Positions 32,083-41,300 of a stretch of DNA of 64,000 bases are shown in pieces. The stretch comes from JAAYYY01 sp964579295. Lineage in GTDB: Bacteria > Chloroflexota > Anaerolineae > Promineifilales > Promineifilaceae. Position 1 is the first letter of the stretch. The number at the start of each line of letters is the position of its first letter. The position numbers were made by a program, and so were the translations under genes. The DNA is taken from assembly GCA_964579295.1 (NCBI GenBank), contig CAZOGK010000015.1, forward strand, positions 16,218 through 80,217. Reading direction: 5' to 3'. The notes under the pieces are model-generated. The model worked only from the letters and a program-made list of their open reading frames with translations, was not told the origin of the DNA and did not search any database.

Positions 32083-34857
32083 CTAACGGTCCCCGGTGCG
32101 GCGCCGCCGGAGCAGAGCCTTTTCGATCTCAATGGCCGCAAAGGGAATCAGCCCGGCGGCCGCAGCCAGAGCCAGATCCGGCGCGGCCAGCGGCTTGATC
32201 ATGAAGAACTCGTCGAGGAAGGGCACATAGACAGCCGCGAGCTGCAGCAAGATCACCAGGATCATGAGAGCGACGAGTGGCTTGTTCGAGAAAAGGCCGA
32301 GCTTGAAGAATGATTCTTCCGTCGAACGGGAGGCAAGCGCCTGACCCACCTGCAGGAAGGCCAGCGTCGTGAAGATCATCGTCTGCCAGGTGCGGTCGTC
32401 CGGGTTCGTGCGGTCAAAGTAGAGCGCGCCCACGGCCAGGGCCACAGCCCCGATCAGAGCGCCGACCCAGCCAATGTGCAGGCCGAGGCCGCCGCTGAAG
32501 AGCCCGGCCTGGGGCGAGCGCGGCGGGCGGCGCATCGTGCCCGGCTCAGCCCGCTCCACGCCGAGGCCGAGACCAAGCAGTCCGTCGGTCAGCAAATTCA
32601 ACCAGAGTAACTGGAGCGGCTGCAGCGCGACGGTGATGCCCAGGAATGGCGCCAGCAGCATGACCAGAACCTTCCCGAGATTGCCGGCAATCGAGAACTT
32701 GACGAAGCGGCGCAGGTTGTCGTAGATGACCCGGCCCTCCTCTACGGCAGCGACGATGGTAGAGAAGTTGTCGTCGACCAGGACCATGTCGGCGGCCTCT
32801 TTGGACACGTCGGTGCCGGTGATGCCCATGGCGACGCCGATGTCGGCCTTTTTCAGGGCCGGCGAGTCATTGACGCCGTCCCCGGTCATGGCTACGACCT
32901 GACCCCGCGACTGGAGCAGCTCGACAATCCGCAGCTTGTCTTCCGGGCTGACGCGAGCGAAGACGGAGACGTCGTCGAGGACCTCGGCCAGTCCTTCGCG
33001 GCCTAGCTGGTTCAGATCCTGGCCGGTCTTCACCCGCCCATTCTCGGTGATGCCCAGGTCGTAGGCGATGAAGCGAGCGGTCAGGGGATGGTCGCCGGTA
33101 ATCATAATCGGGCGGATGCCCGCCGCTTTGCAGCGAGCCACCGCCTCCCTGACCTCGGGACGCGGCGGGTCAACCATGCCAAGAAGGCCAACGAGGATCA
33201 GATCCTGCTCGAGATGGGCGGTGCTGCTGGCACTATCCTCGTCGAGAGGGCGGAGAGCCACGCCCAGGACGCGCATGCCGTTCTCGGCCAACTGGTCGTT
33301 GGCCGCCTGGATGCGCCGCCGCCAGCCATCGTCCAGTGGTACGGCTTCATCCCCATCCCAGACGTGACTGGTCACCGAAAGCAGCCCGTCGACGGCCCCT
33401 TTGGTGAAGGCAACGTGCGAGGAAGGCAAAGCGCGCAAGAGCTGAAGCGAAGGCGGAAGCTGCTCCGGGCGGGCCGGCAGGCGGTGCACCGTCGTCATCC
33501 GCTTGCGGTCCGAATCGAAGGGCAGCTCGGCCACGCGCGGCAGGTCAGCCTGTAGCTCGGTCTGCAAGAGACCGGCCTGGCGCGCCGCCACCAGCAGCGC
33601 GCCCTCGGTGGGATCGCCGACGGCGAGATAGCGACCAGTCTGGGGATCGGGCTGCAGGGAAGCGTCGTTGCAGAGCGCGCCGCCGGCCAGGGTGATGGTC
33701 ACCGCGGGAGGCTGGCCCTGTAGAAGGGCGTCCGGCTCCCCGCTCGTTTGCAGAGCGGGAGCAGGATGGTGAGCGGTGCCGACCAGCTCGAGGAAGTGGC
33801 CGGCGACGTCGATGACTGTCACCGTCATGCGGTTCACGGTAAGCGTGCCGGTCTTGTCGGAGCAGATGATGGTGACCGAGCCGAGGGTCTCGACGGCGGG
33901 CAGCTTGCGAATCAGCGCATTGCGGCGCAGCATGCGCTGCGCGCCGAGCGCCAGTGTCAGCGTCACGACGGCGGGCAAGCCTTCGGGCACCACGGCTACG
34001 GCGACGCTCACGGCCGTCAGGAACATCTCCTGGAGCGGCTCACCGCGCACAACGCCACTGAGTAGGACCATCGCGGCGACGACAACGCCAATGACCGCCA
34101 GCAGCTTGCCAGCCTGATCGAGACGGATTTGCAGTGGCGTGGCTTCCTGCGGCACCATCTGGATGAGCCCGGCAATCTTGCCCAGCTCTGTCTGCATTCC
34201 CGTCTCGACGACAATGGCGGCGCCACGGCCATAGGTGATGACCGTCCCCATGTAGGCCATGTTGCGGCGATCGCCGAGCGGCACGTTCGCCTGGGCAATG
34301 GCGGTCAGCTCTTTGTCTACCGGCTCGGACTCGCCGGTCAGGGCCGCCTCCTGGATGCGCAGGTTGGCGACTTCGCTGAGCCGCACGTCAGCCGGCACCA
34401 GGTTCCCGGCCTCCAGGAGGATGACATCGCCGGGTACGAGCTCGGGCGCAGCGAGTTCCTGGACCTTGCCGTCGCGGCGCACCCGTACGGCCGGAACAGA
34501 GAGGCGTTTCAGGGCAGCCATGGCCTGTTCCGCACGATATTCCTGGACGAAACCGAGAAGGGCGAAGAGCACGACGATGGCCGAGATAGCAATCGTTTCC
34601 GTGGGTTTACCGAGGAGAGCCGAGACAACGGCGGCGGCAATAAGGATGAGCACCATCACGCTGGAGAACTGCTCCCAGAGGATGCGGAGCGGCCCCTTGC
34701 CCCCCTGCTCCACCAGCTCGTTGCGCCCCTCGCGGGCCAGGCGAAGTTGGGCTTCAGCCGCGCTCAGCCCTGTCAGCGGATCGGTCTGCAGATCGCGACT
34801 GACCTCCTCGATTGATTTGTGGTACCAGTCGCCGGCGGCAGATGATGTCACGTCCAT
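32083..34857 (-). CDS. P-type cation ATPase, calcium (SERCA/PMCA-like) type
   Basis: 924 residues. All P-type landmarks are present: actuator TGES (174-177), PEGLPAVVTLTLALG in helix 4 (291 on), phosphorylation site CSDKTGTLTVN with Asp334, a KGA motif (AFTKGAVDGLL), and MTGDGVNDSPALKKADIG. Helix 6 has WLNLLTDGLLGLGLG; the Asn, Thr and Asp match calcium-ligating positions in SERCA (NxxTD). Ten membrane helices are expected. N-terminal DPLTGLSAAEAQLRL is the cation-ATPase N domain. Most likely exports Ca2+; Mn2+ or another divalent ion is possible. Next gene upstream (sixA) is 37 bases beyond its end in the other order, so transcription runs sixA after... the ATPase is downstream of sixA on the minus strand. 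Confidence 0.93.
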   Translation of the reverse strand: MDVTSSAAGDWYHKSIEEVSRDLQTDPLTGLSAAEAQLRLAREGRNELVEQGGKGPLRILWEQFSSVMVLILIAAAVVSALLGKPTETIAISAIVVLFALLGFVQEYRAEQAMAALKRLSVPAVRVRRDGKVQELAAPELVPGDVILLEAGNLVPADVRLSEVANLRIQEAALTGESEPVDKELTAIAQANVPLGDRRNMAYMGTVITYGRGAAIVVETGMQTELGKIAGLIQMVPQEATPLQIRLDQAGKLLAVIGVVVAAMVLLSGVVRGEPLQEMFLTAVSVAVAVVPEGLPAVVTLTLALGAQRMLRRNALIRKLPAVETLGSVTIICSDKTGTLTVNRMTVTVIDVAGHFLELVGTAHHPAPALQTSGEPDALLQGQPPAVTITLAGGALCNDASLQPDPQTGRYLAVGDPTEGALLVAARQAGLLQTELQADLPRVAELPFDSDRKRMTTVHRLPARPEQLPPSLQLLRALPSSHVAFTKGAVDGLLSVTSHVWDGDEAVPLDDGWRRRIQAANDQLAENGMRVLGVALRPLDEDSASSTAHLEQDLILVGLLGMVDPPRPEVREAVARCKAAGIRPIMITGDHPLTARFIAYDLGITENGRVKTGQDLNQLGREGLAEVLDDVSVFARVSPEDKLRIVELLQSRGQVVAMTGDGVNDSPALKKADIGVAMGITGTDVSKEAADMVLVDDNFSTIVAAVEEGRVIYDNLRRFVKFSIAGNLGKVLVMLLAPFLGITVALQPLQLLWLNLLTDGLLGLGLGVERAEPGTMRRPPRSPQAGLFSGGLGLHIGWVGALIGAVALAVGALYFDRTNPDDRTWQTMIFTTLAFLQVGQALASRSTEESFFKLGLFSNKPLVALMILVILLQLAAVYVPFLDEFFMIKPLAAPDLALAAAAGLIPFAAIEIEKALLRRRRTGDR

Positions 34858-34894
34858 GCCTGATATTGCCTCTGTCGGGGAAGATAGGGATGGG

Positions 34895-35386
34895 TCAGGG
34901 CTGCAGCTCGCGGGGGCGCCAGAGGTTGGCCAGCCTGGCGCTGCCGTCGGCGCGCAGCTCGGCCCAGCGACGGATGGGCAAGGTGACCTGGGCGAGCGCG
35001 GCGGTGGGCAAGATCTCGTCTTCGCCGGTCAGCTCGGCCAGCAGCTCTTCGAGCCCGGGGTTGTGAGCGACGACCAGGACGCTCTCAACCTCCTCTGGCA
35101 GTGAACGGAGACGCGCGACGAAGGTCTCGGCGGGGGCGTGGTAGAAGGCGCGCAGCTCTTCGCGGGGCCCGCCAAAGCCGCTGGCATCGGCGACGAGATC
35201 AGCCGTAGCCACAGCGCGGGCAGCAGTCGAGGTCAGGATGAGATCGGGTAGCAGTTCTTCCTCACGTAAGAGACGGCCGATGCGCGGGGCGTCACGCTTT
35301 CCCCGGCCGTTGAGCGGGCGCTGGTGGTCGGCGGTGTTTCCCGCCCAGCTCGATTTGGCATGGCGCAGAATGAGCAGCGTCTTCAT
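34895..35386 (-). CDS. sixA: SixA-type phosphohistidine phosphatase
   Basis: 163 residues. The start is the ATG at 35386, 7 bases after AAGGA; an in-frame TTG precedes it directly. The histidine-phosphatase catalytic motif is LLILRHAKSSW with RHA in place of RHG, and the second His is in VLVVAHNPGLEELL. The compact form with HQRPLNGRGKRDA is characteristic of SixA, which removes phosphate from phosphohistidine proteins, such as histidine phosphotransfer domains or NPr. Cytoplasmic. It is transcribed ahead of the P-type ATPase gene (37-base gap), perhaps as an operon. The 170-base spacer to the LLM gene has no gene; a small GCGCCG/CGGCGC stem lies near 35453-35467. Confidence 0.88.
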   Translation of the reverse strand: MKTLLILRHAKSSWAGNTADHQRPLNGRGKRDAPRIGRLLREEELLPDLILTSTAARAVATADLVADASGFGGPREELRAFYHAPAETFVARLRSLPEEVESVLVVAHNPGLEELLAELTGEDEILPTAALAQVTLPIRRWAELRADGSARLANLWRPRELQP

Positions 35387-35556
35387 CAAGCCTTCCTTAA
35401 TAACGGAAAATGTATCGCGGAATTATATCCGATCCATGTATCGAGTCATAGACGCGCCGTGGCGGCGCATGTTATACAGGGTGTAAGACAGAGCTGATCC
35501 TGAGCGGCGCGGGGAGCCGAACAGAGGCGAGATAGCGGTTGCAAGGAGATAGGAAG

Positions 35557-36513
35557 ATGCCCGAAATCGGCTACGCTTTATCCAGCGAAGAACATCCACC
35601 CAACGATCTGGTGCGCAACGCGCGCCGGGCAGAGGAGGCCGGTTTTTCCTTTGCCCTGATTTCTGATCATTACCATCCCTGGGTAAGCGCCCAGGGCCAC
35701 AGCCCGTTTGTGTGGAGCGTGATCGGCGCAATTGCCCAGGCGACGGAGTCGCTCCGGCTGGGCACCGGCGTCACCTGCCCGACCATGCGCATTCATCCGA
35801 CCATTCTGGCACAGGCCGCGGCGACGTCGGCGGCGATGATGCCGGGCCGTTTCTTCTTTGGCGTCGGCACGGGCGAGAACCTGAATGAGCACGTGCAGGG
35901 TGAGCGCTGGTATCCGTTCGATTTGCGGCTGGCCATGCTGGAAGAAGCGCTGGAGATAATCCGTGCGCTGTGGGAAGGGGAGACAGTCAGCTATTGGGGC
36001 GACTATTACACGGTAGAGGACGCAAAGCTGTTTACGCTGCCGGATCTCCCCCCACCTATCTACGTCGCGGCCAGCGGCGAGAAAATGGCTGAGTTTGCGG
36101 GCTACCTGGGCGATGGCTTCATCAGCACCGCGCCGAAGGCCGAGCTGATCGAGGCGTATAACGGCAACGATGGCGAGGGGCCGCGCATCGGGCAGCTCAC
36201 CGTCTGCTACGCGCCCAACAAAGAAGAAGCAAAGGAGATCGTACACAAGATCTGGCCGAACAGCGCGCTGCCGGGCGAGCTATCGCAAGAACTGCGCACG
36301 GTCGCCCATTTCGAGCAAGCAGTCGAAAACGTCACGAAAGAACAGGCTAGCGAGAGAATTGTCACCGGGCCCGATGCGCAGGAGCACATCGACGGCATCC
36401 AGGAGTTCCTCGACGCCGGCTTTGACCAGGTGTATATCCACCAGGTGGGTCACGAGCAGGAGTCATTTTTCGAATTCTATGCGAAGGAGGTGCTGCCGCA
36501 CTTTCAATCGTAA
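35557..36513 (+). CDS. F420-dependent-type LLM-class oxidoreductase
   Basis: 318 residues from ATG 35557 with AAGGAG 8 bases upstream; an in-frame TTG at 35539 overlaps that site and is rejected. The luciferase-like (beta/alpha)8 fold is clear: AEEAGFSFALISDHYHPW, RLGTGVTCPTMRIHPTI, MMPGRFFFGVGTGENLNEH and PPIYVAASGEKMAEFAGYLG. This is the pattern of the subgroup related to F420-dependent glucose-6-phosphate dehydrogenase. Use of coenzyme F420 is likely from the family, but flavin use cannot be excluded. Substrate unknown. Followed 14 bases later by a DUF2267 gene, probably in one operon. Confidence 0.88.
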   Translation: MPEIGYALSSEEHPPNDLVRNARRAEEAGFSFALISDHYHPWVSAQGHSPFVWSVIGAIAQATESLRLGTGVTCPTMRIHPTILAQAAATSAAMMPGRFFFGVGTGENLNEHVQGERWYPFDLRLAMLEEALEIIRALWEGETVSYWGDYYTVEDAKLFTLPDLPPPIYVAASGEKMAEFAGYLGDGFISTAPKAELIEAYNGNDGEGPRIGQLTVCYAPNKEEAKEIVHKIWPNSALPGELSQELRTVAHFEQAVENVTKEQASERIVTGPDAQEHIDGIQEFLDAGFDQVYIHQVGHEQESFFEFYAKEVLPHFQS

Positions 36514-36527
36514 CCGAGGAGGTAGCC

Positions 36528-36935
36528 ATGCAATTTGAAGAGTTTAGTGGACAGGTGCAGCATCTGGCCCGCCTGCCTTCGCAGGGCGAGACGGCGCGGG
36601 CGATTGCCGCCGTGCTGGAGACGCTGGGCGAGCGCCTGCACGGCGACGAAGCCCAGCATCTGGCCGCGCAGCTGCCGGACGGGATCGGCGCTTACCTGCG
36701 GCTGGCGAAGAAGCCTGAGTCATTTGACGTAGACGAATTCTTCCGGCGTGTGGCCGAGCGCGAAGGCGCCGGCGTTGATCTACCGGGGGCCGTACACCAT
36801 AGCCGCGCCGTCATTACCGTGCTGCGCAAGGCCGTTTCAGCCGGCGCTATCGACCACGTCCTCAACCAGCTGCCCGACGAATGGACGGCGCTCTTCGAGG
36901 CCGGCGCCGAAGGCCAGCTCGATATGCCTGACTGA
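36528..36935 (+). CDS. DUF2267 protein
   Basis: 135 residues; GAGGAGG just upstream of the ATG. An all-helical small protein: an N-terminal MQFEEFSGQVQHLARLP, then two repeats each with a VLETLGERL / VLRKAVSAGAIDHVLNQLP-type helix and LP-D/E motifs (LPDGIGAYL, LPDEWTALF). This repeat pattern is that of DUF2267, a family of unknown function often near stress genes. No membrane segment, no catalytic motif. Probably co-transcribed with the LLM oxidoreductase. Confidence 0.85.
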   Translation: MQFEEFSGQVQHLARLPSQGETARAIAAVLETLGERLHGDEAQHLAAQLPDGIGAYLRLAKKPESFDVDEFFRRVAEREGAGVDLPGAVHHSRAVITVLRKAVSAGAIDHVLNQLPDEWTALFEAGAEGQLDMPD

Positions 36936-37025
36936 TTATCCGCTCAGCGCAAAAACCGGCAGGCTGCGCCGCGCCGCCCGGTCTGAACAGACGATCAATG
37001 AGCGTTCAGCGCCCGCGACTTCTGC

Positions 37026-37031
37026 TATAAT
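37026..37031 (+). promoter_or_regulatory. -10 element TATAAT upstream of gap
   Basis: A consensus TATAAT with a leader of about 85 bases before gap. No strong -35 box is seen. The leader contains a GGCCGCGGCC palindrome near 37064. Confidence 0.5.
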
Positions 37032-37123
37032 GTAGACAAGGCGCACAAGCCACTGCATATACCCGGCCGCGGCCAACTGGGGTCGCGCCGGTAAGACCGC
37101 TCATTGAGCAAAGGAGAATAAGA

Positions 37124-38158
37124 ATGGCAATGAAAGTAGGTATTAACGGTTTCGGCCGCATCGGCCGGGCGGCGTTCAAGATTATCCAGGATACGCCGGA
37201 GCTAGAGGTCGGAGCGATTAACGACCTGGTAGACGTCGACAATCTGGCCTATCTCTTAAAGTACGATACGGTCTACGGGCGCTACCCGGGGACCGTCGAA
37301 GTTGACGGCGACGCGCTGGTTGTCGACGGCAAGCGCTATCCGGTCTACCACGAGAAGGACCCGGCTCAGATTCCGTGGGGTGAAAACGAGGTGGATCTGG
37401 TCATCGAATCGACCGGCGTCTTCACCACGGTGGAAGCTTCGCGCAAGCATCTGGAGGCGGGCGCGCGCACGGTCATCCTCTCGGCGCCGGCCAAGGACGA
37501 CATGGCGACAGTGGTGCATGGGGTCAGCCGGTTTGATCCCAACCAGAACATCATCTCCTGCGCCAGCTGCACGACCAACAGCATAACGCCGGTGGTCGAG
37601 ATCATGGAGCGCCACTTCGGCGTGGAGAAAGCCATCCTGACGACGATTCACGCCTACACGTCGTCGCAGGGGATCGTGGACGGACCGGCCAAGAAGTGGA
37701 ACCGCGGCCGGGCCGGCGCGGCCAACTTCGTGCCGACGACCACCGGCGCGGCCATCGCGACGGCAAAGGCGCTGCCGGCCGTCGCGGGTAAGTTTGACGG
37801 CATCGCCGTCCGCGGCCCCGTGCCCGTTGGCTCCGTGTCTGACCTGACCTTCCTGCTGGAGCGGGATACGACGGAAGAGGAGATCAACGAGATCTTCCGC
37901 CAGGAAGCGGCCAGCGAGCAGTACCGCGAGGTTCTGGGCGCGACGGACGACCCGATTGTCTCCTCGGACATCATCGGCGATTCGCGCGCCTCGATCGTCG
38001 ACCTGGGCATGACCAAGGTCGTCGGCGGCAACCTGGTCAAGGTGCTGGCCTGGTATGACAACGAGTGGGGTTACACCAGCCAGATGATTCGCGAAGCGCA
38101 GCGCTATGCCCGCGAGAAAGAGCAGGCGAGCCGTTTCGTAGCCGAACGCGGCGACTAA
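37124..38158 (+). CDS. gap: Type I glyceraldehyde-3-phosphate dehydrogenase
   Basis: 344 residues; AAAGGAG upstream of the ATG. NAD(P)-binding VGINGFGRIGRAAFKI at the N terminus, catalytic SCASCTTNSITPVVE with the nucleophile Cys, the catalytic His in TTIHAYTSSQ, and a C-terminal WYDNEWGYTSQMI. The residue after the second strand (AINDLVDVDNLAYLLKYD) is Asp-Leu, which suggests NAD rather than NADP preference. Catalyses oxidation of glyceraldehyde 3-phosphate to 1,3-bisphosphoglycerate in glycolysis, or the reverse. Single gene with its own promoter and a strong terminator. Confidence 0.97.
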   Translation: MAMKVGINGFGRIGRAAFKIIQDTPELEVGAINDLVDVDNLAYLLKYDTVYGRYPGTVEVDGDALVVDGKRYPVYHEKDPAQIPWGENEVDLVIESTGVFTTVEASRKHLEAGARTVILSAPAKDDMATVVHGVSRFDPNQNIISCASCTTNSITPVVEIMERHFGVEKAILTTIHAYTSSQGIVDGPAKKWNRGRAGAANFVPTTTGAAIATAKALPAVAGKFDGIAVRGPVPVGSVSDLTFLLERDTTEEEINEIFRQEAASEQYREVLGATDDPIVSSDIIGDSRASIVDLGMTKVVGGNLVKVLAWYDNEWGYTSQMIREAQRYAREKEQASRFVAERGD

Positions 38159-38200
38159 TCGACCGCTAACACGGGCGGCAGCGACAACCGAGCAAGAAAA

Positions 38201-38234
38201 AAAACCTCCCGGCGCGGCAACGCCGGGAGGTTTT
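38201..38234. terminator. Bidirectional terminator between gap and the NdvB-like gene
   Basis: A 14-bp perfect stem AAAACCTCCCGGCG (38201-38214) with CGCCGGGAGGTTTT (38221-38234) around a 6-base loop. T-rich runs occur on both strands (TTTTCTT after it on plus; eight T on minus), so it can end gap and the convergent 8.6-kb gene. Confidence 0.93.
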
Positions 38235-38313
38235 CTTCCACCTGAGGAAAGCGCCGTGATATATGAACGAGTCACGGTGAGGTCGAATGAAACAAGCAGC
38301 TGGCCTCTTTCGG

Positions 38314-41300
38314 CTAATCCGCCGCTGCCTCTGGCTGTTCCTGCCCTAACCAGACCCGCACCTGGTGGGTAGCGCCGTCGTCAGCCAGCGGGAAGGCGTT
38401 GCCGTCAATGCGCTCGCCGTCCAGCTCCAGCCGGACGACGCCGGCGCCCTCATCCTGGTTCTCCACGGTAATGACGTAAGTCGCGCTGCCGTGGCGGTAG
38501 CGGGCGCTAAAGCCGGGCCAGTGGGCGGGGATGCGCGGCTGTAGCCGCAGCTCTCCGGACTCACGGTAGAGGCCCAGCAGCCCCTCTATGCCCAGGCGGT
38601 ACATCCAGCCGCTGGAGCCGGTGTACCAGGTCCAGCCGCCCCGGCCGCGGTGGGGCTGCACGCCGTAGACATCGGCGGCTACCACATAGGGCTCCACCTT
38701 GTAATGGTCGGCGCTCTCGCGCGTGGCCGCGTGATAGACGGGATTGATGAGGCGGAAGAGGGACTCTGCCAGCTCGTTCTCACCCAATCGGGCATAGGCC
38801 CAGATAGTCCAGAGGGCGGCATGCGTATACTGGCCGCCGTTTTCACGGATGCCGGGCAGATAGCCCTTGATATAGCCGGGATCTTTGGGCGTGCGGTCAA
38901 AAGGTGGGGTGAAAAGGAGGATAAGCCGGTCGTCCTCGCGCACGAGACGGTCGCGCACGGCCTGCATGGCCTGCTGCATGCGCCCTGGCTCCCCTGCCCC
39001 GGAGAGAACGGCCCAGGATTGGGCGATGGCGTCAATCTGGCATTCGTGGTTCTGGTAGGAGCCCAGCGGCGCGCCGTCGTCGTACCAGGCGCGCAGATAC
39101 CAGGCGCCGTCCCAGGCGGACGCCTCGATGGCCTGGTTCAGCCGTTCGGCCTGGCGGCGATAGTCGCCGGCCAGCTCCTGCCTGCCTGTCGTTTCGCAGA
39201 CCTCGGCAAATGCGGTCAACGTGGCGTAGAGAAACCAGGCGAGCCAGACGCTTTCGCCGCGGCCCTCGTGGCCAACGCGGTTCATGCCGTCGTTCCAGTC
39301 GCCGCCGCCCATGAGCGGCAGACCGTGGGGGCCGGCGGTCGAGCCGCGGCGCAGCGCGCGCGTGCAATGCTCAAAGACCGAATAGTGCTCCTCGGTGGGC
39401 TGGTATTCGCCATAGCGCTCATCCTCACCCGGCTGCAGCGGCGGGCCCTGGACGAAGGGCGCCTCTTCGTCCAGCACACTGGCGTCGCCCGTCGTCGCCA
39501 CGTAGTGCGCGGTGACGAAGGGCAGCCAGAGGAGATCGTCGCTAAAGCGGGTGCGGACGCCCCGCCCCGAAGGCGGGTGCCACCAGTGCAGGACATCACC
39601 CTCCTCGAACTGGTGGGCGGCAGCGCGCACGATGTGCTCGCGCGCCAGATCGGGCCGGCTGTGCAGGAGGGCCATAATGTCTTGCAGCTGGTCGCGGAAA
39701 CCGTAGGCGCCGCTGGACTGGTAGAGGCCCGACCGGCCCCAGATACGGCAGGCGAGCGCCTGATACAGCAGCCAGCGATTGAGCAGCAGATCGAGCGCGG
39801 GGTCGGGCGTCTCCACCTGCACCGCGCCGAGGATGCTATCCCAGAGCTTCTGGGTGGCCTCCCAGGCGGCGTGGACGGCTTCCGGTCGGCGGAAGCGGGC
39901 CAGTAGCTCGGCGCTGGCGTCCAGGTCGGCGCCCTGGCCGACGAGAAAGTAGACCGTCTCGCTGGCGCCCGGCTCCAGCTCAATGTGGAGCTGCATGGCC
40001 GCGCAAATGTCGCGCCCCGGCTCGACGCGGTCATTGAGCCCAATCCGGCCCAGCGCAGCCGGCTGGCGCAGCGAGCCAAGCCGCCCGAGGAACTCGGTCC
40101 GGTCGGCGGTGAGGCCGTGCGGCTCCTTGCTGGTGGCGACAAAGGCCACCCGCTGGGCGAACTCCACCTGGTAGGGGTTGCTCAGGAGTATGGCGCAGTG
40201 CTCGGGATCGTAGCGAGGGATGAGATATTGCTGCGTGATATTGCGGTGATTGCCGAGCACCGGTTCGGCGTAGAAGGTGGCGGTGAGACGCCGCACGCGC
40301 GCACGGCGGTTCTGCAGGCGCAGCTCGACTATCTTGACCGGCGCGTCGGGAGCGACATAGAGGCGCAGCTCGTGTTCCAGCCCGTGGCTATTATGCTCGA
40401 AGATAGTATAGCCGGCGCCGTGGCGCGCCAGGTAGGGGCTATCGGCCGGCGCGGGCTGCGGTGTGGGCGACCAGATTTCGGCCGTCTCCTCATCGCGCAG
40501 GTAGAGCGCTTCGGCCGGCGCGTCGCTGACCGGATCGTTGCGCCAGGCGGTCAGGCGATTCTCGCCGCTGTTGACGGCCCAGGTGTAGCCGCCGCCGCTT
40601 TCGCTGGCGAGGAAGCCTAACTCCTCGTTGGCGACGACGTTGATCCAGGGCGCCGGCGTCTGCGCGCCGGGCGGCAGGTAGACGACGTACTCCCGGCCGT
40701 CCGCGCTGAAGCCGCCGTAGCCATTGTCAAATTGCAGATCCTGCGGCCGGGCGACCGGCGCCACCTCTTCCAGTGTGGACGGGTCTACCGGCGCGACGAA
40801 GGCCGGCAGGGGCGTCTCTAGCTCGGCCAGAACGTCCAGCTGCTGGGCCAGCGGCCCGCCGTCGCCGTCGAGGACAACGCGCGCTGCGGCAAGCAGAAGG
40901 CGGCGGTCGGCGGGCGGGAGCCTGTCCTCCTTGAGGACAAAGATGCCGCCACGCTGGTTGAGCCGGCTATCGGCCTCAAGCTGGCGCAGAACGCGGTAGA
41001 TGACGCTCTGCATCCCTTCGCCGTAGCCCGATTGCTCCCTGTCGAGGAGGACGAGATCAATTTCCAGCCCGCGGCGGCGCCAATAGCTGTGAAAACGCAC
41101 CAGCGTCAGCAGCAGATCGAGCTGGCTCTCGTCGGCAACCTGCAGTAGCAGGATAGGGTTATCGCCGGAGATGCTATAGCGCCAGAGCGCCGGCTGGCTC
41201 TGGTCGTTGGCGGCGAGGGTGGCGGCGGGCGCGCGCAGCGATTGGTGCGGGTAGAGGAGCAGCGAGAGGAGGCGCTGCGCCTGTTCGAGCTGGGGCGAGT